Assembly (NCBI GenBank): GCA_017578085.1
Contig: PKQR01000001.1
Coordinates: 1 to 64,000, forward strand
Length of the DNA stretch: 64,000 nt
Source: Bacillota bacterium
Lineage (GTDB): Bacteria > Bacillota > Limnochordia > Limnochordales > ZCTH02-B6
Direction: 5' to 3'
The translations under genes and the position numbers were made by a program. The notes below the pieces were generated by a model. It was given only the letters and a program-made list of their open reading frames with translations, did no database searches and was not told the origin of the DNA. This document shows, piece after piece, positions 1 through 7,067 of this stretch (positions are counted from its first letter, which is position 1; each line of letters opens with the position of its first letter).

Positions 1-2
1 TG

Positions 3-92
3 CCATGGGAGCGCCGGGACGAGCCAAACGTCTTCCCGCCGCGCCCGACGCACGCCACGAGGACGGTGCCCGGCACAAGGCCGGCGTGCTGA
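3..92 (+). CDS. Possible 3' end of an upstream CDS (partial)
   Basis: An open frame enters from the left edge and ends at TGA 90-92. It translates as 29 residues beginning PWERRDEPNVFPP and rich in Pro and Arg. That composition suits the cytoplasmic tail of a membrane protein, but no family can be named from so little. The next genes on the same strand belong to a respiratory-type cluster, so a preceding respiratory gene is possible. The frame could equally be chance, because GC-rich DNA stays open in many frames. Confidence 0.25.
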   Translation, partial: PWERRDEPNVFPPRPTHATRTVPGTRPAC

Positions 93-146
93 GCGAAACC
101 GGCGAAGCACACGCAGCCGGCCGGCGGCCGGGCCCGGGAGCCGGGC

Positions 147-332
147 GTGCCCGCGTTTCGCCACATGGTGCACCAGCCTATGGCCTGGGCCGCATGCGCG
201 GTGTACAACGCCGGCGTCGCGGGCGCTGCGGTGGCGCTGGTTTCGGCTTGGCCAACCGGCCCGTTTCTCGCCCTGCTTGGGGCGGGCGCCGCCCTGGCGG
301 CGCTCAACCTGTTTAGGACGCTGCTCAAATGA
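147..332 (+). CDS. Small two-helix membrane protein
   Basis: This 61-residue frame starts with GTG at 147 (ATG at 165 and 180 are alternatives). It holds two hydrophobic stretches, about residues 13-34 and 38-57, separated by a short WPTG turn, and ends with a basic tail. It looks like a hairpin inner-membrane protein. Its stop codon TGA at 330-332 overlaps an ATG at 329 (ATGA), which is in frame with the DUF2249 gene downstream, so the two are probably translationally coupled. No family is recognised. Its position before DUF2249 and a heme-copper-oxidase-like protein suggests a role in the same membrane complex, which is inference only. No good ribosome binding site is visible before the GTG. 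Confidence 0.4.
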   Translation: MPAFRHMVHQPMAWAACAVYNAGVAGAAVALVSAWPTGPFLALLGAGAALAALNLFRTLLK

Positions 333-370
333 ACCCGGAAGGGACGACGATCAACGGAGGTGCTTTGACG

Positions 371-598
371 ATGGAACCGCTGGTGCTCGATGTGCGGGAA
401 GACATTCGCAACGGGAATGAGCCGTTTCCCAAGATCATGGCGGCGGTGCGCAACCTCGCGCCGGGACAGGCGCTGGTCCTGATCAACAGCTTCGAACCGG
501 TGCCCTTGTACCAGGTGCTAGGGGCCATGGGGTTCAGCCACCGGACGGAGGCGCTGGCCGATGATCACTGGCGCATCACCTTCTACCGGGAAGGCTGA
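371..598 (+). CDS. DUF2249 domain protein
   Basis: A 75-residue protein that fits the DUF2249 family, a small alpha/beta fold related to the TusA/SirA sulfurtransferase domain. Family hallmarks visible here are the starting VLDVRE strand, the LAPGQALVLINSFEPVPLY core and a C-terminal WRITFYRE strand. DUF2249 proteins are often encoded with hemerythrins, NO-reducing enzymes or other anaerobic respiration genes; their biochemical role is not established. ATG 371 is chosen because GGAGG at 356-360 lies 10 nt upstream. An earlier in-frame ATG at 329 overlaps the stop of the preceding gene, and would add 14 residues that include the ribosome binding site itself. The gene overlaps the next start (561) by 38 bp, so an operon is likely. 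Confidence 0.75.
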   Translation: MEPLVLDVREDIRNGNEPFPKIMAAVRNLAPGQALVLINSFEPVPLYQVLGAMGFSHRTEALADDHWRITFYREG

Positions 599-2102
599 CG
601 GCGCGGGCCGGGAGGCCGCACAGGGACCGCGCCTCCCGGCTGCCTTTGCCCTGGGCGCCGTAATCTACCTCGCGCTGGTAGTGTCGCTGGGGGTGGTCCT
701 GCGGGCCCGCTACGTGACGCCCGTGTGGCTTGGGTTTGCCTTTGGAAACCTGATGCACGCCCACTCCCACGGCGCGTACTTCGGCTGGGCGAGCCTGGGC
801 CTGATGGCGGGCATCTACCGGCTGCTCCCGGAGCTTACCGGGCGGGCGCTCGTGAGCCCGGCGTGGGTGCGCCGGCAGCTGTGGCTGACGCACGCCGCGA
901 CCGTGGGCGCGGTCATCGCCTTCGCCGCCGGCGGCTACAACCCCGTGTCCATCGCGTTCTCGACCGTCAACGTGCTGTTGTGGTACATGTTCGCCGCCCT
1001 GTACTGGCGAAACGTGCGGGGCGCGCCGCGCCCATGGCCCGTGCCGGTTATGTACTTCAACGCCGCGGTGGGCTTTCTCGTCCTCTCGTCCCTGGGCACG
1101 TGGCTGATCACGATCGTCACAGCCGCCGGCCTTGAAAGCCCATTGTGGCGCTCCGCCGGCCTTTACCTTTTCCTGAGCAGCTTCGCCGACGGGTGGCTGC
1201 TGGTGGGGCTGATGGGCCTGGCCGCCGCCTTGCTGCCCGGGAAACCCGTCAGGGAAACGGGGGCCTGGGCACGGCCGTCGCTCAGGTGGCTGGTGCTCTT
1301 GACGCCGCCTGCCTTCCTGGCCTATCTCGTGCCCGCGGGTGCGCCGCCGGTCATCGCGGGCTTGGGCCTCGCCGCCCGGGCCGCCCTGGGTGTCGTGTAC
1401 GGCGTGTATCTGCGGCGGGCATGGGCGGCTTATCGGGGACGGGATGTTCCCGCGGGCGTGGACCGCGGCGCCGACACCCCTGAGCGGGACTTCCCTACGG
1501 CCGCCGCGCGGCTGTGGGGCCTCGCGGCGGGGTTCCTGGCGGTGAAAGCCGCCGTTCACCTGGCCAGCGGTCTGGCTGGGCTTTTGCCGCTGGCCGGAGC
1601 CGTCTCAGACCTCCTGTCGGATCCGCCCCGGCAGCTCTTTGTGGCCTACCTGCACGCGGACCTGCTGGGACTCATCACCTGTGGGCTCCTGGGAGTCCTG
1701 CACGTGCTGTTTGGGCGGAGGCCAACGCCAGGGGGCGAGATGGCGGGGAGCGCAGCAGGTAAGGCCAGAGCGGCAACGGCGGCGCTTGCGGTTGTGCCGC
1801 AGGCCGCCCGCTCGGGGGCGCTGGGCGCGGCCGTGCTCGGGATCGGCGTCGTCGGCATGGTGGCGGCGCTCGCAGGCGCCGGCCTGGCCGAAGCCGGCTT
1901 GTGGCCGGGGATGACCGGCAGTGGCCTCGGCCCTCGTGCGACCACGCTCATGGCGATGTTTAAGATTGCCTTCCTCTTTAGCGTGGTCAGCCTGGCGGGC
2001 GTCCTCGGAACGGTGTTGCCGCTGGGCGTCTTCTCCGCTAGGCTAGGCGACGGGCAAACGGTAGGCCAGGATGGTCAAGGCGACAAAGGCTGCCGCATGT
2101 AG
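561..2102 (+). CDS. Heme-copper oxidase subunit I-like multi-spanning membrane protein
   Basis: A 513-residue integral membrane protein with about 12 predicted helices. Near residue 70 it carries GNLMHAHSHGAYFGW, which resembles the helix II heme-ligand region of cbb3/NorB-like proteins that are annotated as heme-copper oxidase subunit I-like. A second histidine-bearing stretch, AYLHADLLGL with LLGVLHVLF, occurs near residues 360-385. The CuB signature HPxxY and the HH pair of true oxidases, which are present in CbaA at 9199-10875, are absent. It is therefore probably a heme-binding or regulatory relative and not a working terminal oxidase. GGAGG at 546-550 supports the ATG at 561. It lies in a cluster with two DUF2249 proteins and YwiC, suggesting nitric oxide or nitrate respiration. 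The last 60 bp overlap the convergent ywiC-like gene. Confidence 0.65.
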   Translation: MITGASPSTGKADGAGREAAQGPRLPAAFALGAVIYLALVVSLGVVLRARYVTPVWLGFAFGNLMHAHSHGAYFGWASLGLMAGIYRLLPELTGRALVSPAWVRRQLWLTHAATVGAVIAFAAGGYNPVSIAFSTVNVLLWYMFAALYWRNVRGAPRPWPVPVMYFNAAVGFLVLSSLGTWLITIVTAAGLESPLWRSAGLYLFLSSFADGWLLVGLMGLAAALLPGKPVRETGAWARPSLRWLVLLTPPAFLAYLVPAGAPPVIAGLGLAARAALGVVYGVYLRRAWAAYRGRDVPAGVDRGADTPERDFPTAAARLWGLAAGFLAVKAAVHLASGLAGLLPLAGAVSDLLSDPPRQLFVAYLHADLLGLITCGLLGVLHVLFGRRPTPGGEMAGSAAGKARAATAALAVVPQAARSGALGAAVLGIGVVGMVAALAGAGLAEAGLWPGMTGSGLGPRATTLMAMFKIAFLFSVVSLAGVLGTVLPLGVFSARLGDGQTVGQDGQGDKGCRM

Positions 2103-2882
2103 GATCTCGCCGATGCCCATGCGCAGCGTGTTGACGGGCGTCGCGTCCCGGCGCAGGATGCGGGCCGCCTGAACGAGCCCGGGTCCGTAGGCTAAAGGCG
2201 CAAGCCGCGGTACCCAGCCCGCCCAGGCCGCCGCGGCGGCGCCGAGAACGATGCACGCGTGCAGGAACAGCGACACGAGGCGGAACCCCTGCACCTTGCG
2301 GGCCCGCACCAGAGAGCGCACCCGCAGGGCGCTGGTGAGGAAGTAGGAGAGGCAGAGGCCCGCGAGGCCCCACCCGGCGGGCGGGATATGGCCAAAGGCG
2401 GCGGCGACCTGCAGGAGGAGCAGGGCAACCATGGCGGCAACCCCCGCCAGGCGGCCAGCCACCGCACCCCGCCGCTCCGGGCGGCTTTCGCTGTACGCGC
2501 TGGCGCCGGCCAGCGCAGCGGCGAGGACGGCCAGGACTGCCGTCAAGGCAGAGGCCGTCACCCACAGCCCTACGCCCCCCAAGGCGAGCCCCAGGGTGGT
2601 CAGGAGCAGCGCGGCCCGGCGGGCGGTTTCATCGGGCTCGGGCGCGGTCCACAGCCAGATCTCCCACGGCCGCCGGGCGAAAAACAGCACGGCCGACCCG
2701 CCCGCAAACCACCACGCCGCGCCGCCGGTGCCCAGGGCCGCCGGCGCCAGGATAAGGACCGTGAGCAGCATGCCCCACGATCCGTGCTCCCGGGGGATGA
2801 ATAGGGAGCCCAGCCGCCGCGGCGCGCCGGGCTGGGAAGCGGTTTTGCCTACTGACGCACCCTGGTGATGCGCACCCGCCAT
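2043..2882 (-). CDS. YwiC-like membrane protein
   Basis: A 279-residue membrane protein of the YwiC-like family. The diagnostic IPREHGSWGMLL lies near residues 29-40, followed by about eight hydrophobic helices rich in Ala and Leu. In Bacillus subtilis ywiC sits beside fnr and narK, so the family is associated with anaerobic nitrate metabolism, but its biochemical function is unknown. The start ATG at 2882 is preceded by GAGGG. The gene overlaps the upstream DUF2249 gene by 34 bp on the same strand, implying a two-gene operon, and its 3' end overlaps the convergent oxidase-like gene by 60 bp. Family assignment is fairly secure. Confidence 0.8.
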   Translation of the reverse strand: MAGAHHQGASVGKTASQPGAPRRLGSLFIPREHGSWGMLLTVLILAPAALGTGGAAWWFAGGSAVLFFARRPWEIWLWTAPEPDETARRAALLLTTLGLALGGVGLWVTASALTAVLAVLAAALAGASAYSESRPERRGAVAGRLAGVAAMVALLLLQVAAAFGHIPPAGWGLAGLCLSYFLTSALRVRSLVRARKVQGFRLVSLFLHACIVLGAAAAAWAGWVPRLAPLAYGPGLVQAARILRRDATPVNTLRMGIGEILHAAAFVALTILAYRLPVA

Positions 2883-3097
2883 ACGTCCGGTCCCTCAACC
2901 AGGTATTCCCAGTCAAACTGGCCCGGTCTCTCGAACTGGATCTGGTAGTAGAGGGGCTTCGGGTCGTGATCGTTGGTCAGCTCCAGGCTGGCGCCCCTCG
3001 GCAGGCCGTCGAGGACCCCGAAAATGCGGGGATGCCGCTCACGCGGCGGGATGTCCCGCACATCCAGCTGTACGACCGGCTGTTCGCAGCTACCCAT
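2849..3097 (-). CDS. DUF2249 domain protein (second copy)
   Basis: An 82-residue protein of the DUF2249 family. It begins with VVQLDVRDIPPRERHP and has the SLELTNDHDPKPLYY segment typical of the family; the C-terminal strand is VWRVRITRV. The start ATG 3097 has GGGAGG ten bases upstream. It is the first gene of a probable operon with the YwiC-like gene. It differs from the copy at 371 by having the longer HDPKPLYYQ form seen in DUF2249 proteins linked to nitrite/NO metabolism. The upstream region shared with the divergent DUF3243 gene contains a TGTGA-N6-TCACA box at 3228-3243. Function is unknown; a redox or NO-related accessory role is inferred from context. Confidence 0.8.
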   Translation of the reverse strand: MGSCEQPVVQLDVRDIPPRERHPRIFGVLDGLPRGASLELTNDHDPKPLYYQIQFERPGQFDWEYLVEGPDVWRVRITRVRQ

Positions 3098-3227
3098 GAG
3101 GCATCATCCTCCCATGGATTTCATGTAGCATTCTTGCGCTGCCGGGGCGCCACCTGTCGCACCCCGGCCGCCGGGAAAAGCGTACGCGAGCCGTCCGGTT
3201 TCTGCCGTGACGCCCGGCTCAGCGGCG

Positions 3228-3243
3228 TGTGATCGAGGTCACA
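3228..3243. promoter_or_regulatory. CRP/FNR-type operator (TGTGA-N6-TCACA)
   Basis: A perfect inverted repeat, TGTGA at 3228-3232 and TCACA at 3239-3243, with a 6-base spacer. This is the consensus for the CRP family and for Bacillus Fnr. It lies in the divergent intergenic region, 131 bp from the DUF2249 start and about 80-90 bp from the DUF3243 start. The CRP/FNR-family regulator encoded at 3698-4399 has the matching recognition-helix residues. Confidence 0.7.
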
Positions 3244-3321
3244 GACACGCACATAGGAACTGCGCCGGGCGGGGACTCTAAGGGCGCAGACATTCTTTGG
3301 GAGAAAAGGGGTGGACGCAGG

Positions 3322-3576
3322 TTGGACTTGAACATGCAGGACTGGTCCGAGTGGCGGCAGACGCTGGCCCAGGCCATCGACGTCGGCCACACCATGGGCA
3401 TGAGCGACGAGGAGATCGCCCAGAAGGCCGAGGCCATCGGCGATTTCCTGGCCAAAAACGTCGATCCGAAGAACCCGGAGCAGCGGCTGCTCAAGGAGCT
3501 CTGGGAGGTTGCCGACGAGGAGCAGCAGCAGGAGCTGGCGCGCCTGATCATCGAGGTCGTCAGCAAGGGCCACTGA
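3322..3576 (+). CDS. DUF3243 family protein (YmfJ-like)
   Basis: A small acidic cytosolic protein of the DUF3243 family (Bacillus YmfJ). The family signature GMSDEEIAQKAEAIGDFLA followed by VDPKNPEQRLLKELW is clear. The function of the family is unknown. The start is placed at TTG 3322, eight bases after the ribosome-binding stretch AAAGGGGTGG (3305-3313), giving 84 residues; ATG 3334 is the alternative. An earlier in-frame GTG at 3229 falls inside the TGTGA-N6-TCACA box and is unlikely to be used. It is transcribed divergently from the DUF2249-ywiC operon and shares that box. Convergent to the regulator gene downstream. Confidence 0.8.
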   Translation: MDLNMQDWSEWRQTLAQAIDVGHTMGMSDEEIAQKAEAIGDFLAKNVDPKNPEQRLLKELWEVADEEQQQELARLIIEVVSKGH

Positions 3577-3697
3577 CGCTCCGGAAAACTTCGCCGGCAG
3601 ACGGCTTCAGGGCGCGGCACGGTGCACTGCGTTGCGTTCCCGCCGTCCCGTGTGGGGGGGTGAGGGCGCCGGGAGCACTGGCCGCGCCCTTTCGCCC

Positions 3698-4399
3698 TCA
3701 CTCCTCGCCCCAAGCGCGCAGGCCCTCCGGGTCGAGGATGGTCACCCGCGAGCCCTCCAGGCGGATCAGCTTCTCCCGCTGGAGCTGCTGCAAGAGCCGC
3801 GTCGTCGTTTCCCGCGATGCGCCGATGAGATTGCCCAGCTCCTGGCGGCTGAGCTGGAGGTCAACCTGAATGCCGCCGGGGACCGGTACACCGTGCCGGT
3901 CCGCCAGGTCCAGCAAGCGCTGGGCCAGCCGCCCGCCGACGCTTTTGAGGGCCAGCGATGCGATTTGTTCCTGTGCCCGCCGCAGGCGCTGGGCCAGCAG
4001 CCGCAGCATGCGCAGCAGGATAGAAGGGTTGGCGCGGGCGATGCGCTCGAAGTCCTCGAACCGGATGAAGGCGATCTCCGCGTCGGTCAGCACTTCCGCG
4101 TTGGCGGGATAGGCGCCGCCGTCAAAGAAGGGAACCACCGCGATGGGGTCGCCGTCGCCCAAAAGGTGCAGGATCTGCTCCCGCCCGTCGGCCGAAACCC
4201 GGTACACCTTGACCCGGCCCGAGCAGATGAAGTACAGCGAGTGGCTGGGCTCCCCCTCAACGAACAGCACCTGGTTCTTGCGGTAGCGGCCCACCACCAC
4301 GGCTTCCGCCAGGGCCTCGAGGTCGGACGGCTCCAGCTCCGCGAAGAAAGGAATGCGCCTGAGGATCTCCGCGGGTCGGTTCGTGCTGCCCGTGGCCAT
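3698..4399 (-). CDS. Crp/Fnr family transcriptional regulator
   Basis: A 233-residue regulator with an N-terminal cyclic-nucleotide-binding-like beta barrel (about residues 12-130), a dimerisation helix (about 120-150) and a C-terminal winged helix-turn-helix. The recognition helix GASRETTTRLL (about 193-203) keeps the CRP-type contacts Arg196, Glu197 and Arg201, which read TGTGA. There is only one cysteine (C59), so an FNR-type iron-sulfur cluster is not expected; the ligand or signal is unknown. ATG 4399 is chosen because GGAAAGGGG lies seven bases upstream; an in-frame start at 4435 is possible but has no site. A matching operator lies at 3228-3243. It probably controls the neighbouring anaerobic/redox genes. 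Confidence 0.85.
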   Translation of the reverse strand: MATGSTNRPAEILRRIPFFAELEPSDLEALAEAVVVGRYRKNQVLFVEGEPSHSLYFICSGRVKVYRVSADGREQILHLLGDGDPIAVVPFFDGGAYPANAEVLTDAEIAFIRFEDFERIARANPSILLRMLRLLAQRLRRAQEQIASLALKSVGGRLAQRLLDLADRHGVPVPGGIQVDLQLSRQELGNLIGASRETTTRLLQQLQREKLIRLEGSRVTILDPEGLRAWGEE

Positions 4400-4509
4400 C
4401 GGAATTCCCCTTTCCGGCCGTCGGGAAGCGGGCACCGCTCGCTTCCCGGCGATCGTACCACACCAGCCCCGCCCGCGTCACCGTCCCGCACCCCGGCACG
4501 GCGACAAAT

Positions 4510-4546
4510 GGGACAAGCGTCCGCGGGCAACGCGGACAGTTGTCCC
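4510..4546 (-). terminator. Long interrupted palindrome, probable osmC terminator
   Basis: GGGACAA (4510-4516) pairs with TTGTCCC (4540-4546), and inside it GTCCGCG (4519-4525) pairs with CGCGGAC (4531-4537) around the loop GGCAA. It lies 70 bp downstream of the osmC stop and upstream of the regulator gene start. The minus-strand sequence after the stem begins ATTTG, so the U-run is weak. It could instead be a regulatory dyad for the regulator gene. Confidence 0.45.
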
Positions 4547-4615
4547 GGACGCGCTTCGACGATCGCCCGTTTCCCCTGGCAGCGGGCACTGCCATGCTGA
4601 AAGGGGGACCAGTGC

Positions 4616-5062
4616 TTACTGTGCGTTGTCCTCGACGGTAACGCGCCAGCTGATCGGGGCCGACTGGTTGAGCATGGCGGCCACCGAGCAGTACTTTTCC
4701 TGGGACAGGCGCACGGCTTCTTCTAGGCGCGCGCGCTTGTCGGCCAGCCCGGCGCCGCGGAACACGTACTCGACCTCAATGCTCGTGAAGCGGCGGGGAT
4801 GCTCGTCCCGGCGCGTGCCGTGCAGCCGGATCTCCAGGGCGTCAAACGGGATGCGCATCTTGCGGAGGATGTGGACGACGTCGATCCCGCTGCAGCCGCC
4901 CAGGGCCGCCAAGATCAGCTCCATGGGGCGCGGAGCCGTATCGCCGCCGCCCACCTCCTGCGCGGCATCCATCGGAATCGGGTGACCGGAGGGACCACGG
5001 CCGACGAACGACATTCCACCCCGGTACTGGACGGTGAGGGACATGCCGGACGGCGAGCTCAT
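4616..5062 (-). CDS. OsmC family peroxiredoxin-like protein
   Basis: A 148-residue OsmC/Ohr-fold protein, likely reducing organic or fatty acid hydroperoxides in the cytoplasm. The first redox cysteine is C57 in the family motif PMELILAALGGCSGIDV, and the second is C125 in EKYCSVAAM; the spacing matches OsmC. The start ATG at 5062 has AAGGAG eleven bases upstream; a longer frame to 5149 is open but would run further into the divergent radical SAM gene. Even so, the 5' ends of the two genes overlap by about 20 bp, so the two promoters must lie inside each other's coding starts. A hairpin at 4510-4546 probably ends the transcript. Confidence 0.85.
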   Translation of the reverse strand: MSSPSGMSLTVQYRGGMSFVGRGPSGHPIPMDAAQEVGGGDTAPRPMELILAALGGCSGIDVVHILRKMRIPFDALEIRLHGTRRDEHPRRFTSIEVEYVFRGAGLADKRARLEEAVRLSQEKYCSVAAMLNQSAPISWRVTVEDNAQ

Positions 5063-6206
5063 GCTTGGAGACACTCCTTCGTCCACGTTTGCGAGCGGGA
5101 TTCGCTCTGCCGCGCCCCGGTTCCTGTCCCCGGCGCCGCTATCCGGCAAGCGCTACGCGCGCGCTCCCCTCGTGGTGGAGTGGGAATTGACCCGGGCCTG
5201 CAGCCTCGTGTGCCGCCACTGCCGCGTGCAGCCCATCACGGAGCGCCACGCGGCCGAGTTGACCACCGCGGAAGCGCAGCGCCTCTTGGAGCAGGTCAAG
5301 GCTTTCTCAAAGCCCCCGCCGCAGGTGCTGATCACCGGCGGGGATCCCTTGGAGCGGGCGGACTTGCCGGAGATCGTGTCCTACGGCGCCGGGCTCGGCG
5401 TCCACATCACGGTACACTTATGCCCCACGGACCGGCTTTCAGCCGCGGCGGTCCAGGAGCTGGCCCGGGCCGGCGCCCGGTGCGTCTCCTTGGGGCTTGA
5501 CGCGGCCGACGCGGCGGTCCATGACGGGGAGCGGGGAGAAACCGGCAGTTTCGCGCGCACGCTCGACGCGGCCCGGTGGGTGCGGGAGGCGGGCCTGGAC
5601 CTGCGGATCTTGACGCGGGTTACGGAGATAACCATGATCGGGTTAGAGGCCCTGGCCCGGCTCGTTGTGGAGCTGGGTGCGGCGGAATGGGCCCTCGAGT
5701 TCCCCCTGCCCGTGCCGGGCACCCCGCCGGGGCGCACCGTCAACCCGTGGCAGTACTGGGTGGTGATGCGCTGGCTGGATAAGCTGGCGCCCGACGCGCC
5801 GTTCTCCATCACCACCATCAACGGTCCCCAATGGCAGCGCCTTATTTTCGAGCGCCTGCGGGACCAGGGCGTGCCGCTGGCGGAAATCCGCCGCATGCAG
5901 GCAGCCAACCGCCTTGGCCTGCGGGACGGCCGCGGGATGCTGTTTGTCACCCGCTCGGGCGACGTATACCCGTCGCGGTGGCTGAGGCTGCCGGCCGGCA
6001 ACGTGCGGTCGCGGCCGCTGCTGCACATCTACCGCCGGGCGCCGGTGTTCGCGGTCCTCAAGGATGAGGGGCGCCTGCGGGGCAAATGCGGCTTGTGCCC
6101 GTACCGGGCCATCTGCGGCGGTTCCCGCGCCCGGGCCTACGCCGCGACGGGAGACCTGCTGGGGCCTGACCCCTGGTGCCTGTTCTCTCCGTGGCGCAGC
6201 GCGTAA
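5043..6206 (+). CDS. Radical SAM/SPASM protein, heme-maturation (AhbD/NirJ) type
   Basis: A 387-residue radical SAM enzyme. The cluster-binding CxxxCxxC is C53, C57 and C60 in RACSLVCRHC, followed by the GGDPL SAM-binding segment near residue 103. The C-terminal part has CGLCPYRAICGGSRARAYA and a final Cys in GPDPWC, the auxiliary-cluster arrangement seen in AhbD, NirJ and related heme d1 or heme-maturation enzymes. Such enzymes act on heme side chains or make peptide modifications, and without a substrate marker the exact reaction cannot be fixed. ATG 5043 is preceded by GGTGAGGG; GTG 5034 and ATG 5061 are alternatives. Context with oxidase genes and redox regulators favours a heme role. Confidence 0.75.
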   Translation: MPDGELMLGDTPSSTFASGIRSAAPRFLSPAPLSGKRYARAPLVVEWELTRACSLVCRHCRVQPITERHAAELTTAEAQRLLEQVKAFSKPPPQVLITGGDPLERADLPEIVSYGAGLGVHITVHLCPTDRLSAAAVQELARAGARCVSLGLDAADAAVHDGERGETGSFARTLDAARWVREAGLDLRILTRVTEITMIGLEALARLVVELGAAEWALEFPLPVPGTPPGRTVNPWQYWVVMRWLDKLAPDAPFSITTINGPQWQRLIFERLRDQGVPLAEIRRMQAANRLGLRDGRGMLFVTRSGDVYPSRWLRLPAGNVRSRPLLHIYRRAPVFAVLKDEGRLRGKCGLCPYRAICGGSRARAYAATGDLLGPDPWCLFSPWRSA

Positions 6207-6231
6207 GCCCACAGCGACCCAGCGACCGAAA

Positions 6232-6286
6232 GACGCAATGACCCAACGACGCAACGACCCAACGACGCACGACGCAACGACCCAAC
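6232..6286. repeat. 16-bp tandem repeat, three copies
   Basis: The unit GACGCAACGACCCAAC occurs at 6248-6263 and 6271-6286, with a one-base variant at 6232-6247 and a partial GACGCAC at 6264-6270. It lies just after the radical SAM stop codon. No function is evident. Confidence 0.7.
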
Positions 6287-6317
6287 GCCCCGCGCGGACG
6301 TGTGTCCTTGGCGGTAG

Positions 6318-6333
6318 GGAGACAAATGTCCCT
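6318..6333. promoter_or_regulatory. Imperfect dyad upstream of SCO1, similar to 16144-16159
   Basis: The 16-mer GGAGACAAATGTCCCT matches the perfect palindrome AGGGACATATGTCCCT at 16144-16159 in 13 of 16 positions. It sits about 80 bp before the SCO1 start, where an operator for the cytochrome oxidase operon would be expected. Confidence 0.35.
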
Positions 6334-6414
6334 CTGCGATAGGACATACCAATCTTGTTCCGCTGGCCCGTGTTCCGCAAAGATCCATACTGGGGGAGAC
6401 GAGGTGAAACTTTC

Positions 6415-7038
6415 GTGACCCGAAAGACAACCCGGCGGCTTGGGCTCGTGGCCGCCCTAATTGTCCTTGTTGGCTTGGCCGGTTGGGGCGCCTGGACCCT
6501 TTGGGGGCCCAAGCCGCTGTCGCAGCAGGCGTTCCACGGCTTCGTGCTGGACCCGCCCCAGCCCGCACCCGAACTGGGGCTCATCGACCAGCACGGGAAG
6601 CCTTTCCGCTTGGCGGACCACCGGGGCCGGGCGGTGATGCTCTTCTTTGGGTACACCAACTGCCCCGACGTCTGCCCCGCGACGCTGATCTACTACACGC
6701 AAGTCAAGCGCGAGCTGGGGCCGCTGGCGGACCGGGTGCGGTTTGTGTTTGTCACGGTGGACCCGGAGTACGACACCCCCGAACGCCTGCGGGAGTACGT
6801 GAACCGGTTTGATCCGTCGTTCTACGGCCTGTGGGGCAGCCCTGAGGAGCTGGAGCCGGTGCTGGCCAACTACGGCATCTACGTCAGCAAGGTTCCCAAC
6901 GAAAACTCGCCCGTCGGTTACTGGGTCAACCACACCGCGCTCAGCTTCGTCATCGACCCGCAGGGGCGGCTGGTGTTGGCCTTCCCCTTCGGCGTCGAGC
7001 CCCAGGATATGGCTGCGGACCTGCGGCGGATCATTTGA
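6415..7038 (+). CDS. SCO1/SenC family copper chaperone
   Basis: A 207-residue membrane-anchored thioredoxin-fold protein of the SCO1 family, which delivers copper to the CuA site of cytochrome c oxidase. One transmembrane anchor spans about residues 9-29. The copper ligands are C83 and C87 in TNCPDVCPA and H173 in VNHTALSF. GTG 6415 is chosen because GAGGTGA lies nine bases upstream; the open frame extends to 6355 without a ribosome site. It is the first gene of an operon with PCuAC, a second SCO-like protein and the ba3-type oxidase subunits, which fits a role in assembling that oxidase. Length is normal for the family. Confidence 0.93.
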   Translation: MTRKTTRRLGLVAALIVLVGLAGWGAWTLWGPKPLSQQAFHGFVLDPPQPAPELGLIDQHGKPFRLADHRGRAVMLFFGYTNCPDVCPATLIYYTQVKRELGPLADRVRFVFVTVDPEYDTPERLREYVNRFDPSFYGLWGSPEELEPVLANYGIYVSKVPNENSPVGYWVNHTALSFVIDPQGRLVLAFPFGVEPQDMAADLRRII

Positions 7039-7067
7039 CGGCTAGTTCGAGGAGGTGACTCAAAACC

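Noticed and set aside
3229-3333. Earlier GTG 3229 start for the DUF3243 gene
   Set aside because: It lies within the TGTGA-N6-TCACA box, has no ribosome site, and the added residues do not match the family.
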